Below, one piece after another: positions 34,782 through 43,301 of a DNA stretch of 64,000 nt. Numbering within the stretch: the stretch's first letter is position 1; every line of letters starts with the position of its first letter. The notes below the pieces were generated by a model, which worked only from the letters and a program-made list of their open reading frames with translations, searched no databases and was not told where the DNA came from. The DNA is from Candidatus Rifleibacteriota bacterium (lineage in GTDB: Bacteria > Muiribacteriota > Ozemobacteria > Ozemobacterales > Ozemobacteraceae), in NCBI GenBank assembly GCA_015232575.1, contig JADFZL010000016.1, positions 1 through 64,000 on the forward strand, given 5' to 3'. The position numbers and the translations under genes are program-made.

Positions 34782-35663
34782 TTATTTCCTTTTTATTATC
34801 ATTCCGGCAACGGAGTTGAGAATGAATATCATAATGAAAAGAACCACTCCGGTTGCGAAAAGTGCCTTCTGGTGATCGCCTGAGGCATAAGCCATTTCAA
34901 TTGCAATGTTTGCTGTAAGGGTTCTGCATGGGTGCAGCGGAGAAAGTGGAATTACGACAGAGTTTCCTGCTACCATTATTACTGCCATAGTTTCACCCAT
35001 TGCTCTGCCCATTCCAAGAATCATGGCTGTAACTATTCCTGATCTGGCTGCTGGAAGGACAACTCTTGTTATCGTCTGCCATTTAGTTGCGCCCAGTGCG
35101 AGCGCACCTTCACGGTATGAGTCTGGCACTGCGCGTATTGATTCGTAGGTAATACTTATTACGGTTGGAAGTATCATTATTCCAAGAATTATTGAAGCTG
35201 TCAGAACAGAAAAGCCGGGTCCTCCAAACCATTCACGAATGAATGGCACGATCACAACTACTCCGATGAAGCCGTATACAACTGATGGAATTGCAGCGAG
35301 AAGTTCAATTGTGGGCTTCATAATACTTCTCATCGTTGGTGAAGCGTATTCTGAAAGATGTATAGCGACAAGAATTGAGAGGGGCATTCCGAGAAGAAGT
35401 GCGCCAAATGTGACTTGTATCGTTCCTATTATCATCGGCAATATACCAAAGGATGTAACTGTGCCCTTGGTTGGTGCCCATGTTGTACCGGTTAGAAAAT
35501 TTTTGAGTCCGACTTTAAAGATAATTGGAATGCCTTCTTTGAAAACGAAAAGAATGATAAGTCCCAGAATCGAAACAGAAGACATGGCTATTACAAGTAA
35601 AAGCCTCTTTACTCGTTTTTCGTTTCTCTGAAGATTAGTCAGTTGTTTATTCTGAGGCTTCAA
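34782..35663 (-). CDS. pstC: Phosphate ABC transporter permease PstC
   Basis: A 293-aa permease with six hydrophobic segments, the PstC-type FLTGTTWAPTKGTVTSFGILPMI loop near residue 50, and the cytoplasmic coupling helix ESIRAVPDSYREGALALGATKWQTI. Start is TTG 35663 with GGGAGGG upstream; it overlaps pstS by 17 bp. It forms the translocation path with PstA. Confidence 0.92.
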   Translation of the reverse strand: MKPQNKQLTNLQRNEKRVKRLLLVIAMSSVSILGLIILFVFKEGIPIIFKVGLKNFLTGTTWAPTKGTVTSFGILPMIIGTIQVTFGALLLGMPLSILVAIHLSEYASPTMRSIMKPTIELLAAIPSVVYGFIGVVVIVPFIREWFGGPGFSVLTASIILGIMILPTVISITYESIRAVPDSYREGALALGATKWQTITRVVLPAARSGIVTAMILGMGRAMGETMAVIMVAGNSVVIPLSPLHPCRTLTANIAIEMAYASGDHQKALFATGVVLFIMIFILNSVAGMIIKRK

Positions 35664-36489
35664 CCAAACCCTCCCTGGACATTATTGATTTCCCTTCATT
35701 GCTGAGTACATAGTTTACAAATTCCTGAGTTTCGGAAGCAAGTTTTCCGCTTTTTATAAACAGGAAGTTTCGCACAAGTCGATACTTTTTTTCTCTGACA
35801 TTCTGAATCTCTGGCTTGACATCGTCTATGGATAATGCTTTTACGGTGTTTCTCACAGTTCCCATTGAGACGAAGCCAATGGAGCCAGGGTCGCAGCGTA
35901 CTACTTCCTGTACTCCTCCGGTCGAGTCTTGCACAAGTGCAAATGAGTCAATTGATAATTCTTCGGTCTTGGAGATTCGCATGACCATTTCTTCGAATGC
36001 GGTCCGTGTTCCGGAGCCTTCTTCGCGGACAATAAGATTGATATTTCGGTCATTGCCGCCGATTTCTTTCCAGTTTTTTATTTTTCCGGAGAAAAGATTT
36101 CTAAGGTTTTCAATTGAAATGTTTTTTATCGGGTTTTCCGGATTAACGATTACTGCAATTGCGTCATAAGCAATTACAATCTTTTCCAGAGTCGATTCAC
36201 GCGGGTCATTTTTTTTCAAGTCTCTCGAAGACATTCCTAAATGTGCTGTTCCGAGAATCACAGCAGAAATCCCGGCGCTGCTTCCGCCGCCTTCTACAAG
36301 AATTCTGGTATTGGGATTCTTTTTCCGATAGCTTTCTGATATCTTTTCAATCAGCGGTTGAACAGAAGTGGATCCTGCTATTACCAGCCCGTGGCCGGAT
36401 GCTCCGCATCCTGATAACATAAGGGAAAAACAGAGTGAAATAAGAAAAAAAGTCTTCCACCAGATTAAACTGTCAGGCTTATTCTTCAT
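35647..36489 (-). CDS. pstS: Periplasmic phosphate-binding lipoprotein PstS
   Basis: A 280-aa binding protein with a lipobox (LMLSGCG, lipidated Cys near residue 28). Phosphate-binding loops include AGSTSVQPL, EGGGSSAGISAV, MSSRDL and REEGSGTRTAF. ATG 36489 is preferred over a TTG at 36495. A -35/-10 pair places the predicted transcript start only a few nt upstream, and there is no Shine-Dalgarno, so translation may be leaderless. First gene of the operon; phoU and phoBR are absent here. Confidence 0.9.
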   Translation of the reverse strand: MKNKPDSLIWWKTFFLISLCFSLMLSGCGASGHGLVIAGSTSVQPLIEKISESYRKKNPNTRILVEGGGSSAGISAVILGTAHLGMSSRDLKKNDPRESTLEKIVIAYDAIAVIVNPENPIKNISIENLRNLFSGKIKNWKEIGGNDRNINLIVREEGSGTRTAFEEMVMRISKTEELSIDSFALVQDSTGGVQEVVRCDPGSIGFVSMGTVRNTVKALSIDDVKPEIQNVREKKYRLVRNFLFIKSGKLASETQEFVNYVLSNEGKSIMSREGLVEASE

Positions 36490-36497
36490 CAGCAAGA

Positions 36498-36526
36498 TGT
36501 ATACCAGATTGTATGGCAGTTGTCAA
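36498..36526 (-). promoter_or_regulatory. pst operon promoter
   Basis: Read on the minus strand: TTGACA (36526-36521), 17-nt spacer, TATACA (36503-36498). The expected start is near 36491, 1-3 nt from the pstS ATG. I see no clear PHO-box repeat. Confidence 0.7.
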
Positions 36527-36626
36527 TTTAACAAAACTCCAAAAAATAGTATATTCAAAAAAGTTGGGTTAAAGTTATTGACGCAGACGCTTCTATTTTC
36601 CTTTTTTGCTGCTTAATGGGTAGATT

Positions 36627-36680
36627 AAAAAAAAAAGAAAAAAAAAGAACTTGACATTCTACATGGAATTGCGCTATATT
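36627..36680 (+). promoter_or_regulatory. Strong promoter of the large structured RNA
   Basis: Consensus TTGACA (36651-36656) and TATATT (36675-36680) are separated by 18 nt. An almost pure A tract (about 36627-36649) lies directly upstream, as in UP elements of highly expressed RNA genes. The predicted start (36687) coincides with the first base of the RNA's terminal stem. Confidence 0.8.
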
Positions 36681-36686
36681 AACATT

Positions 36687-37767
36687 GGTTAAATGACCGA
36701 TCTTTAAAAAGCGAATTGGTGCCGAATAAAACAAACTCTCGAACTCAGGTAGGATTTTTAAGTTACTTTGTAGATGACTAAGTGCTATCGGTGACGGTGG
36801 TAACGGTTCTGAAGGGAAACGATAACCTAGAAGTGCGGGAATTCGAAGAGAGAGTTTGTGTTGCAAGGCAAGAACTTCAAGAGGGGATAATCGGGCTTGT
36901 CCCGGTGTCTTTTGGCAACTGAGCCGCAAGGCAGTGCGAAACTGCGAAGTGGTGGAGTTATTTTATAACTGATTTGCCGATTGATAAAAACCCTGAAGGA
37001 GAGAAGACCATGAGAGATGTAATCGCTTTTCGTGAGTGAAATCATGGAAAGAAATGATGCGCTTCAAAACGGGATGAAGGCTTCAGGGCCAGACTAACTT
37101 CAAGATGGAAGCCAGCCGCTTAGGCGGTCAGGGGCGATGCGTGGGTTGATCGTGATGTGGTAAGACCATTACGGTTGCTGGTGCTAGGGAGCACCGAAAG
37201 CTACGTTCGAAGGAAACCATGAAGAAGGGTTAATGGTGTAGGAGCAAGGTCACCGAAGAGGTATGGCCGATCGTTTTGATGTAATACTCTGAAGGTCGAA
37301 ACCCTGGGAGTGCATGCGGGGTGGAATAAACCCGCAAGTTGTGCAGAACGAAATTATACCTGTCGGGAGGTTGAGAAAACCTGTGGACGGGGAGCGCCAT
37401 GTCCGGGAGGTTTGGCTGTCTCGTTCGACAATGACTGCGCTGTGAGGGAAAGAACCCTGGAAGGTAACAGGTAACCCGACTGTGAGCACGCATGGTAATG
37501 CCCTGGAGTCGGCTGAAGCGAACAAGAGAGCGCGGCCTCTGGTACTTGCCAGTTGGCAGGTGGTTTGTCGAGGGCCTCGTGGATGTAAAAACATTTGAGG
37601 CTTAACGTAACCAATAAGCGTTGCAGGTAAACCGCAGAATACTCTAGATCGCAGGTAACGACAAGAGGGTTGTCGATTGAGGTAACGATTTCGACTGCTT
37701 AGTGTGTAAAATCTTCGATGGGGAACACCAATTCGCTGGTTAATGATGCAGGTCATTTAACCTTTTT
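36687..37767 (+). ncRNA. Large ornate structured non-coding RNA (about 1.08 kb), unassigned
   Basis: No protein is encoded on the plus strand and the base composition is visibly GC-richer than the flanks. GGTTAAATGACC (36687-36698) pairs perfectly with GGTCATTTAACC (37751-37762). AGCGAATTGGTG (36710-36721) pairs perfectly with CACCAATTCGCT (37726-37737), and ACTAAG (36777-36782) can pair with CTTAGT (37698-37703), so the ends form a long closing helix. TTTTT follows at 37763. Internal hairpins: 37180-37195 (AGGG loop), 37315-37336, 37368-37382, 37476-37512 with an inner GCAT/ATGC stem, and 37659-37675. GGTAAC occurs five times (36799, 37463, 37470, 37654, 37681). RNase P, tmRNA and group II intron signatures are absent. 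It resembles OLE/ROOL/GOLLD-class RNAs in scale; family membership cannot be decided by eye. Confidence 0.85.
37751..37767 (+). terminator. 3' end of the large RNA: closing strand plus U-run
   Basis: The 3' strand of the closing stem (GGTCATTTAACC) is followed immediately by TTTTT. The long-range stem, rather than a local hairpin, may thus form the terminator, or the U-run marks the processed end. Confidence 0.5.
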
Positions 37768-37817
37768 AGCTCATTATTTTTTATGAATTTCTGTAAATTT
37801 CTTTTCCGGGGGGTATA

Positions 37818-39419
37818 ATGCCGCCAGTTTTCGATTTTGAAAAGCTCGTTGGCGTAACTCTCGGATGCGGATACAAAATTCTCTCCATGATAGGTCGAGG
37901 TTCTTTTGGGGTCGTCTTTTCAGCAGATGAACTCTTATTTGAACAAGTTATCGGACAGGTAGCCGTTAAGGTTCTTTTCCCCAATTCCCCTGAAGATTAT
38001 GAAGCAATTGTCAAGGAAGTTCGTGCCATGGCTATGCTTCAACACCAGAATCTTATTGCATATCGCTGTTCCGGAAAAATTCCAGAGGATATAATTAACG
38101 GAGCTTTATTTATTGCATCTGAACTTGCTGAAGAATCTCTTGAAAGTTACATCAAACGCACCGGAAAACTTCCAGCAGAAGATGCGCTTAAAGTAGCCTC
38201 TGATCTAGCTTCTGCGTTATCTTATCTTCATCGTCGTGGTGCCATTCACCGTGATATTAAGCCAGCAAATCTTCTTAAATGTGATGAATCATGGAAACTT
38301 GGCGATTTTGGTCTTATTCGCGGATTTGAAGGAACGCATATTCAGGCTTCTGGAAGAAAAGGTACTCTTTTATACATGGCTCCCGAGTCGTTGCAGAATA
38401 TTTCCGGACCGCATGTTGATGTCTGGGCAATGGGAATTCTTTTGTTGGAAAGCCTGACCGGTCAGTTTCCGTATAAAGGGAATAATGAAGCAGATATTAT
38501 AATGCAGATTTCCAGCGTTGATCCGGAGATTCCTTTTGATCTTCCTCATCCGCTTGGAATGATTATTAATGGCTGTCTTGTACGTGACCGTTATTCAAGA
38601 TGGAACGCTGAAATGGTAATGGAAGCGCTTTCTCCATCCAAAGCCCCGATAAGTGAAATTGAGTCATGCAGAGAGACTGGCAGACTTGATGATATCGGCT
38701 CTCAGAATTCTGAAAAAGCAGATAAATTTTCCTGCCTTCCGGAAATTATCACGAATTCTGTCGGAATGCAATTTCGTCTGATATTACCCGGATCTTTCAA
38801 CATGGGTTCTGATAAAGGTGGAGCCGATGAACAGCCTATTCATAAAGTAATACTCACCAAACCTTTTTATATTTCCCTTTATCCGGCAACGCAGGCTCAA
38901 TATGAATATGTGCTCGAAAAGAATCCTTCAAGATTCAGAGGGCCCAATCGGCCTGTTGAGAACGTCAGTTTTATTGATACACTTGAGTTTATTGCAGCCC
39001 TCAGCTCGATTGACTCTTCCGATTATAGGCTTCCTACCGAAGCTGAATGGGAATACGCATGTCGATGCACTCGTGAAACAGAGTTCCCGTGGGGAGATTC
39101 GTTTATAAGCAAGTGTTGCTGGTGCTGTGAAAATTCTGACAATCAGACGCATGAAGTTGGCCTTAGATTGCCTAATTCATGGGGATTATATGACATGAAT
39201 GGTCATATCTGGGAATGGTGCAGCGATTTTTATGCAAGATATCTTCCTGATGATCAGATTGATCCTTTCGGACCTTCATCGGGTGTTTCAAGGGTTATTC
39301 GCGGTGGAGCATTTGAAAATGGCCCCGGATCTTGTCGCTGTGCGGCACGTGGTGGCGATCTTCCTGAAAGCCGCTCTTACAACACTGGTTTCAGACTTGT
39401 TAAAAACATTAAGCTCTGA
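37818..39419 (+). CDS. Ser/Thr protein kinase fused to a formylglycine-enzyme-like (SUMF1) domain
   Basis: A 533-aa protein. Residues 15 to about 275 are a Hanks-type kinase: GRGSFGVVF (26-34), Lys51 in VAVKVL, HRDIKPANLL (about 144) and DFGL (about 163), with an MAPES activation end. Residues about 313-533 are an FGE-sulfatase/SUMF1-like domain: PGSFNMGSD, YRLPTEAEWEYACR, YDMNGHIWEWC, SRVIRGGAF and a final GFRLVK. Such domains in kinase fusions are usually thought to bind or modify ligands rather than mature sulfatases. There is no transmembrane segment between the domains. GGGGGG lies 4 nt before the ATG. It stands alone after the large RNA. Confidence 0.88.
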   Translation: MPPVFDFEKLVGVTLGCGYKILSMIGRGSFGVVFSADELLFEQVIGQVAVKVLFPNSPEDYEAIVKEVRAMAMLQHQNLIAYRCSGKIPEDIINGALFIASELAEESLESYIKRTGKLPAEDALKVASDLASALSYLHRRGAIHRDIKPANLLKCDESWKLGDFGLIRGFEGTHIQASGRKGTLLYMAPESLQNISGPHVDVWAMGILLLESLTGQFPYKGNNEADIIMQISSVDPEIPFDLPHPLGMIINGCLVRDRYSRWNAEMVMEALSPSKAPISEIESCRETGRLDDIGSQNSEKADKFSCLPEIITNSVGMQFRLILPGSFNMGSDKGGADEQPIHKVILTKPFYISLYPATQAQYEYVLEKNPSRFRGPNRPVENVSFIDTLEFIAALSSIDSSDYRLPTEAEWEYACRCTRETEFPWGDSFISKCCWCCENSDNQTHEVGLRLPNSWGLYDMNGHIWEWCSDFYARYLPDDQIDPFGPSSGVSRVIRGGAFENGPGSCRCAARGGDLPESRSYNTGFRLVKNIKL

Positions 39420-39438
39420 AAAGTAAGTTGTTGCTTTC

Positions 39439-39472
39439 TAACCACGGAATACACTGAATAACACAGAAATTC
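39439..39472. repeat. Dispersed repeat C, copy 3
   Basis: TAACCACGGAATACACTG followed by AATAACACAGAAATTC, related to the copies at 12822-12855 and (inverted) 17966-18000. It lies in the short gap before hutI. Confidence 0.55.
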
Positions 39473-39604
39473 AAATTATAGAATAATATGATTTTCGAAA
39501 AGAACAGGTTTTTATAATTCGAGGTTGCGCATCGTGCCTGGTGTGCAATAGCAATGGATAATGTTACGATTTGCTATACTAATTGAAAGCGAGAAAGTAA
39601 GAAT

Positions 39605-40876
39605 ATGGTAGAAAAAGTGATTTCTGATTTTGTTGTACATGGCTTGTCATCAATAGTAATATATCCCAATCCATATAGAAGCAAAGCGTCTGAGTTTTCC
39701 TGGGAGACTCAGGAAAAACTTGATTATTCAATAGCTTCCAGAGATGGCAAAATATGCTGGATTGGAAAAGCTGAAGCACTCTCTGAAAGTGTTAAATTGA
39801 CTTCTGATGCAGAAGTAATTTCGGGTCGTGGTTTGTCAGCTGTTCCCGGTTTTGTTGATTCACACACACATTTAGTTTATGCCGGTGATCGCAGTGCTGA
39901 ATTTGAAATGCGTGTGCAGGGAAGAAAATATCTTGATATCCTTGCTTCTGGCGGTGGCATCCTAAAAACAGTGTCGGCTGTAAGATCAATGTCAGAAGAT
40001 GAATTATTCCACGAATCGAAAGAACGCGCCTGGAAAATGATAGAGTCTGGTGTTACAACACTGGAAATAAAAAGTGGCTATGGTCTTGACCTTGAAAACG
40101 AAATTAAGATCCTTAAGGTCGTAAAACGTCTGGCTGAGGATCTTCCGATTAGAATTATTCCTACTTTTATGGGAGCACATGCTGTTCCGGCAGAGTACAG
40201 GGAAAATAGTGATAAGTTCGTTGAAATGATCTGCAGAAAATGGATTCCGGCTATTGCAGATTCAAAACTTGCGAAATTTAATGATGTTTTCACTGAAAAT
40301 AAAGCTTTCAATGTCGAACAAAGCCGTTTAATACTTGAATCAGGAAAGAAATCAGGATTGATTCCTAAAATTCATGCAGATGAGATTAACGTCATTGGAG
40401 GCGTTGATTTAGCAGTTGAAATTGGTGCTGCCAGTGCTGATCACCTCTTAAAGACAGGCTCAGATGGCATTAAAAAACTCGCAGGCTCTGGCGTTATTCC
40501 GACACTCCTTCCAGGAACATCAACTTTTCTGATGGAGTCACATCATGCATCTGCCCGCGAAATGATTGAAGCCGGACTTCCGGTGGCAATTGCGTCCGAC
40601 ATGAATCCGGGGAGTTGCCAGTTTTATTCCGCTTCCATGATTCAGACACTTGCCATGCTGCAGTTGCGTATGAGTGCTTCAGAAGCGCTTATTGCTGCAA
40701 CATTGCATTCTGCACATTCATTGCAGGTCGGAAATATGACTGGCTCGATTGAGACAGGTAAAAGCATGGATCTGGTGCTTATCGAAGCTGGTTCATTCAG
40801 ACAGATTGGTTACAGGGCTGGAGATAATATTGTTAATATGGTTATTGCGAAAGGGATTCCTGTTTTCTCTCAATAA
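39605..40876 (+). CDS. hutI: Imidazolonepropionase
   Basis: A 423-aa amidohydrolase that hydrolyses 4-imidazolone-5-propanoate to N-formimino-L-glutamate, the third step of histidine degradation. Metal ligands lie in DSHTHLVYAGDR (about residues 84-88), IPTFMGAHAVP and HADEI; SDMNPGS carries the catalytic-site Asp. Length is normal (about 400-420). No hutH, hutU or hutG is in the window, so the pathway must be completed elsewhere. The 3' end overlaps the converging GNAT gene by 35 bp. Confidence 0.92.
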   Translation: MVEKVISDFVVHGLSSIVIYPNPYRSKASEFSWETQEKLDYSIASRDGKICWIGKAEALSESVKLTSDAEVISGRGLSAVPGFVDSHTHLVYAGDRSAEFEMRVQGRKYLDILASGGGILKTVSAVRSMSEDELFHESKERAWKMIESGVTTLEIKSGYGLDLENEIKILKVVKRLAEDLPIRIIPTFMGAHAVPAEYRENSDKFVEMICRKWIPAIADSKLAKFNDVFTENKAFNVEQSRLILESGKKSGLIPKIHADEINVIGGVDLAVEIGAASADHLLKTGSDGIKKLAGSGVIPTLLPGTSTFLMESHHASAREMIEAGLPVAIASDMNPGSCQFYSASMIQTLAMLQLRMSASEALIAATLHSAHSLQVGNMTGSIETGKSMDLVLIEAGSFRQIGYRAGDNIVNMVIAKGIPVFSQ

Positions 40877-41318
40877 TCTTTTCCATCAGGACTCTGTGTT
40901 TTCCGGGGCCAAAGTGATCTGGAAGATTCTGAGTTACTTTGAATCCAAGTTTTTTGGTATATAAAGAAATTGCACCTTCATTGTCAGGGCTTACTGTAAG
41001 AAAAAGTTTTTCGATTCCGTGAGAAGAAAGGTGCTTGAATGCTTCCTTCAGAATCTGCTGCGCTCTGCCTTTTCTTCTGCTTGCTGAAGTAGTTACAAGA
41101 CTGAAGAGAAGTGCAGAGTTTTCCTGGATGTACCTGAGTAGAATTGCTTCGCCTATAATCTGATTATTTTCGATAAATACAAGCAATATTCCACATCTGG
41201 CCATGAGAGCCAGACTGTCTGGAGTGAGGCCGCTTTCGTGAAATCCCTCTCTTTCCAGTTCTGATGTCTTGGTGAGAAGTGACCATTCATCAGGCTTCAA
41301 TGCTCTTATTTCAATCAT
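40842..41318 (-). CDS. GNAT family N-acetyltransferase
   Basis: A 158-aa RimI-like GNAT. The acetyl-CoA loop appears as ASRRKGRAQQILKEAF (the R-x-x-G-x-A type motif) and the C-terminal PDNEGAISLYTKKLGFKV is the usual N-x-x-A-x-x-x-Y-x-x-x-G-F element. ATG 41318 is chosen; a TTG 11 codons earlier lies inside the preceding gene. It is 19 bp after that gene, in an operon with it. The substrate is not predictable. Confidence 0.75.
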   Translation of the reverse strand: MIEIRALKPDEWSLLTKTSELEREGFHESGLTPDSLALMARCGILLVFIENNQIIGEAILLRYIQENSALLFSLVTTSASRRKGRAQQILKEAFKHLSSHGIEKLFLTVSPDNEGAISLYTKKLGFKVTQNLPDHFGPGKHRVLMEKIIERKQESLSQ

Positions 41319-41337
41319 TGTTTTTTTGTCCGGTGTA

Positions 41338-43254
41338 TTAAGTCTGTTCAACAGTCAGGCGACAGATGCTGCTTTCTGCGATAACAAAAACGTCTTTCAT
41401 TTTTTCTGAAGTAATTATACTATTTATTTTGTCTGGAAAAATATACTCAGCTATTTTTTCGCCTTTCAAACTGATTAAATAAAGTTCGTCGATGTTGGTT
41501 GAAACCACGAAACCGCTTTCATGTATTGAAATAGAGGAAATTTTCCCATTGAGTGTGGATTTATGTTTCATTTCATCTCTGTTGTCGATCAATTGGAGCT
41601 GAGACGAATTTTCATACCAGTATGCAAGCACGTCCTCAATGGAATTATAAGAGATTCCTGCAATTTTTTCTGATAATTTGTATCTGTATCTTTCATTTCC
41701 AGAACGGTCAAATATGGCAAGTGAATTTTCGGTGGCTATGAAAAAACTGTCTGATTGTGCATCGGAAACGAAAAAAACTGAATTTCCAGACAGGGAGTGT
41801 TTTTTTATAGATGACATTTCTCTGTTAAAAAATTCGATAGAGGTTTTGTCTGCAAGACATACAACAGTATTAAGACCTGAAAACAGGCCATTTCCAGGCA
41901 GCGTTGCTCCTTTTATCAATGATCCATCTGGTGTGTAAAGGCGAACATTTCCATCTTCGCCGCAAAGAATGAAGTTGCCATTGTCAAAGACCTGACATCC
42001 TGAAAAAGTTCCTATTATTCGGAATTTTTCTGTCCCTTCAAGATTATATGCTAAAAGTTCGGTTTTTCCGAGAATCATAATCAGGTCGCCTGGCTGCGAA
42101 ATTGCGAGCATTTTTACGAACTTCAGATTATTTCTGACACTCCATATTTCCTCTCCGCTATCATTGAAAAGAAAAATTTCATCCTTCCCATTGAAAAAAA
42201 GAAGATATTCAATTCCGTTTTCATCGGTCCAGAGCGTTGCGATTGCTTTTGAGTCTGGGAGTGAATTTTCAGTCTCAATTTGCCAGATACGCTTGAATCT
42301 TTTTTTAAGTGCCGTTGCTGGCAATTCAGTTACTGGTACTTCAGATGTTGAAATTCCAGAAAGATTCTTTTCTTTGACAAGCTTTGAGCGCATAAGAATA
42401 AGCTTTCCATTATCGGAAGCCATAAGAATTTCACGACCATCGTTTGATATTCTTGCGTTCAACAATTCAAGCTGTTTTTGCTCATTCCAGATTATGTTTC
42501 CAAGATCGTCAAGCAGCATCAGTGTGCCTGTTCTTGAAAAGGCAAAAATTTGTCTGGCAGTTTCTGAAACAGAAATTCCGCAGAGTTCTGTTTCAATAAA
42601 CATCTTAAATAATCGTTGAGGCTTGATTCCGGCGAAAAAATGAATTGCATTCGATGAGTCCAGTAAAGCAACATACTGACCACTTTTGGAAACGCGCAAA
42701 TCTTTCAGTCCCTGAATTCCCAAAAATGTTCCGATTGCTTTTCCGTCATTTCTAAGTATCGAAATGCCGTGTTGGCGGTCATCCTGGCAATCAAAAACAA
42801 CAATTTCAGCGTCATTGGAAGCTTGAATAAAAGATGGAAGTTTTTGAAGGTTGCGGTATGTCCATTTGATCCGTCCGCTTTTGTCTGCAAGAACGATTGT
42901 TGCATCACGGGTGAGTAAAATCAGATGATTGCCAGACGGACTTATCATTCCGGAAAGGGCATGAACAATACGTTTTTGAAAAATTATGCGGCCCTCTGAA
43001 TCGATGAGAATGCTCTGTCCAGAGGATGTTGTAAGAAATGTATCATAAGTATTTGAAAGACTTAGTGATTTGATTTTTTCAGTCAGTTTAATTGAATAGT
43101 GAAGTTTTCCGCTTGATTCAATTACTCTGAGATTGTTTTCATTGTCAATTACTGCTGTTCTGAGACTATCGCATTCCTGAAACAGAAACTGACCTGGCGA
43201 AAAGTCTTCTTCCCAGATATTCTCGAAATGTATTTCATTTTTCGCGGGGTTCAT
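41338..43254 (-). CDS. Large cytoplasmic beta-propeller-like protein
   Basis: A 638-aa protein without a signal peptide. It is built from about a dozen similar blades, each roughly 40 residues with a DxxGxxxW/F-type turn: DSEGRIIFQKRI, DKSGRIKWTYRN, DDLGNIIWNEQ, NDSGEEIWSVRN and DRSGNERYRYKL. The repeats resemble PQQ/WD40-like propellers. GGGAAGG precedes the ATG. It is followed by the GNAT gene. A scaffolding or sensing role is a guess. Confidence 0.6.
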   Translation of the reverse strand: MNPAKNEIHFENIWEEDFSPGQFLFQECDSLRTAVIDNENNLRVIESSGKLHYSIKLTEKIKSLSLSNTYDTFLTTSSGQSILIDSEGRIIFQKRIVHALSGMISPSGNHLILLTRDATIVLADKSGRIKWTYRNLQKLPSFIQASNDAEIVVFDCQDDRQHGISILRNDGKAIGTFLGIQGLKDLRVSKSGQYVALLDSSNAIHFFAGIKPQRLFKMFIETELCGISVSETARQIFAFSRTGTLMLLDDLGNIIWNEQKQLELLNARISNDGREILMASDNGKLILMRSKLVKEKNLSGISTSEVPVTELPATALKKRFKRIWQIETENSLPDSKAIATLWTDENGIEYLLFFNGKDEIFLFNDSGEEIWSVRNNLKFVKMLAISQPGDLIMILGKTELLAYNLEGTEKFRIIGTFSGCQVFDNGNFILCGEDGNVRLYTPDGSLIKGATLPGNGLFSGLNTVVCLADKTSIEFFNREMSSIKKHSLSGNSVFFVSDAQSDSFFIATENSLAIFDRSGNERYRYKLSEKIAGISYNSIEDVLAYWYENSSQLQLIDNRDEMKHKSTLNGKISSISIHESGFVVSTNIDELYLISLKGEKIAEYIFPDKINSIITSEKMKDVFVIAESSICRLTVEQT

Positions 43255-43301
43255 TACCTTCCCTTCTCAAACCAATTTCATCGAATATTAATCAGTATTT
43301 A

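Noticed and set aside
37230..37756. Minus-strand reading frames of 87-168 codons across the large RNA
   Set aside because: They overlap each other and lie antisense to a highly structured GC-richer RNA. They have no domain I recognise and are explained by base composition.
36687..37767. RNase P RNA, tmRNA or a group II intron as the identity of the RNA
   Set aside because: I find no RNase P core signatures, no tmRNA tRNA-like ends and no group II domain V (GAGC...GTTC) motif. The closing 5'/3' helices also argue against an intron. A covariance search is still needed.
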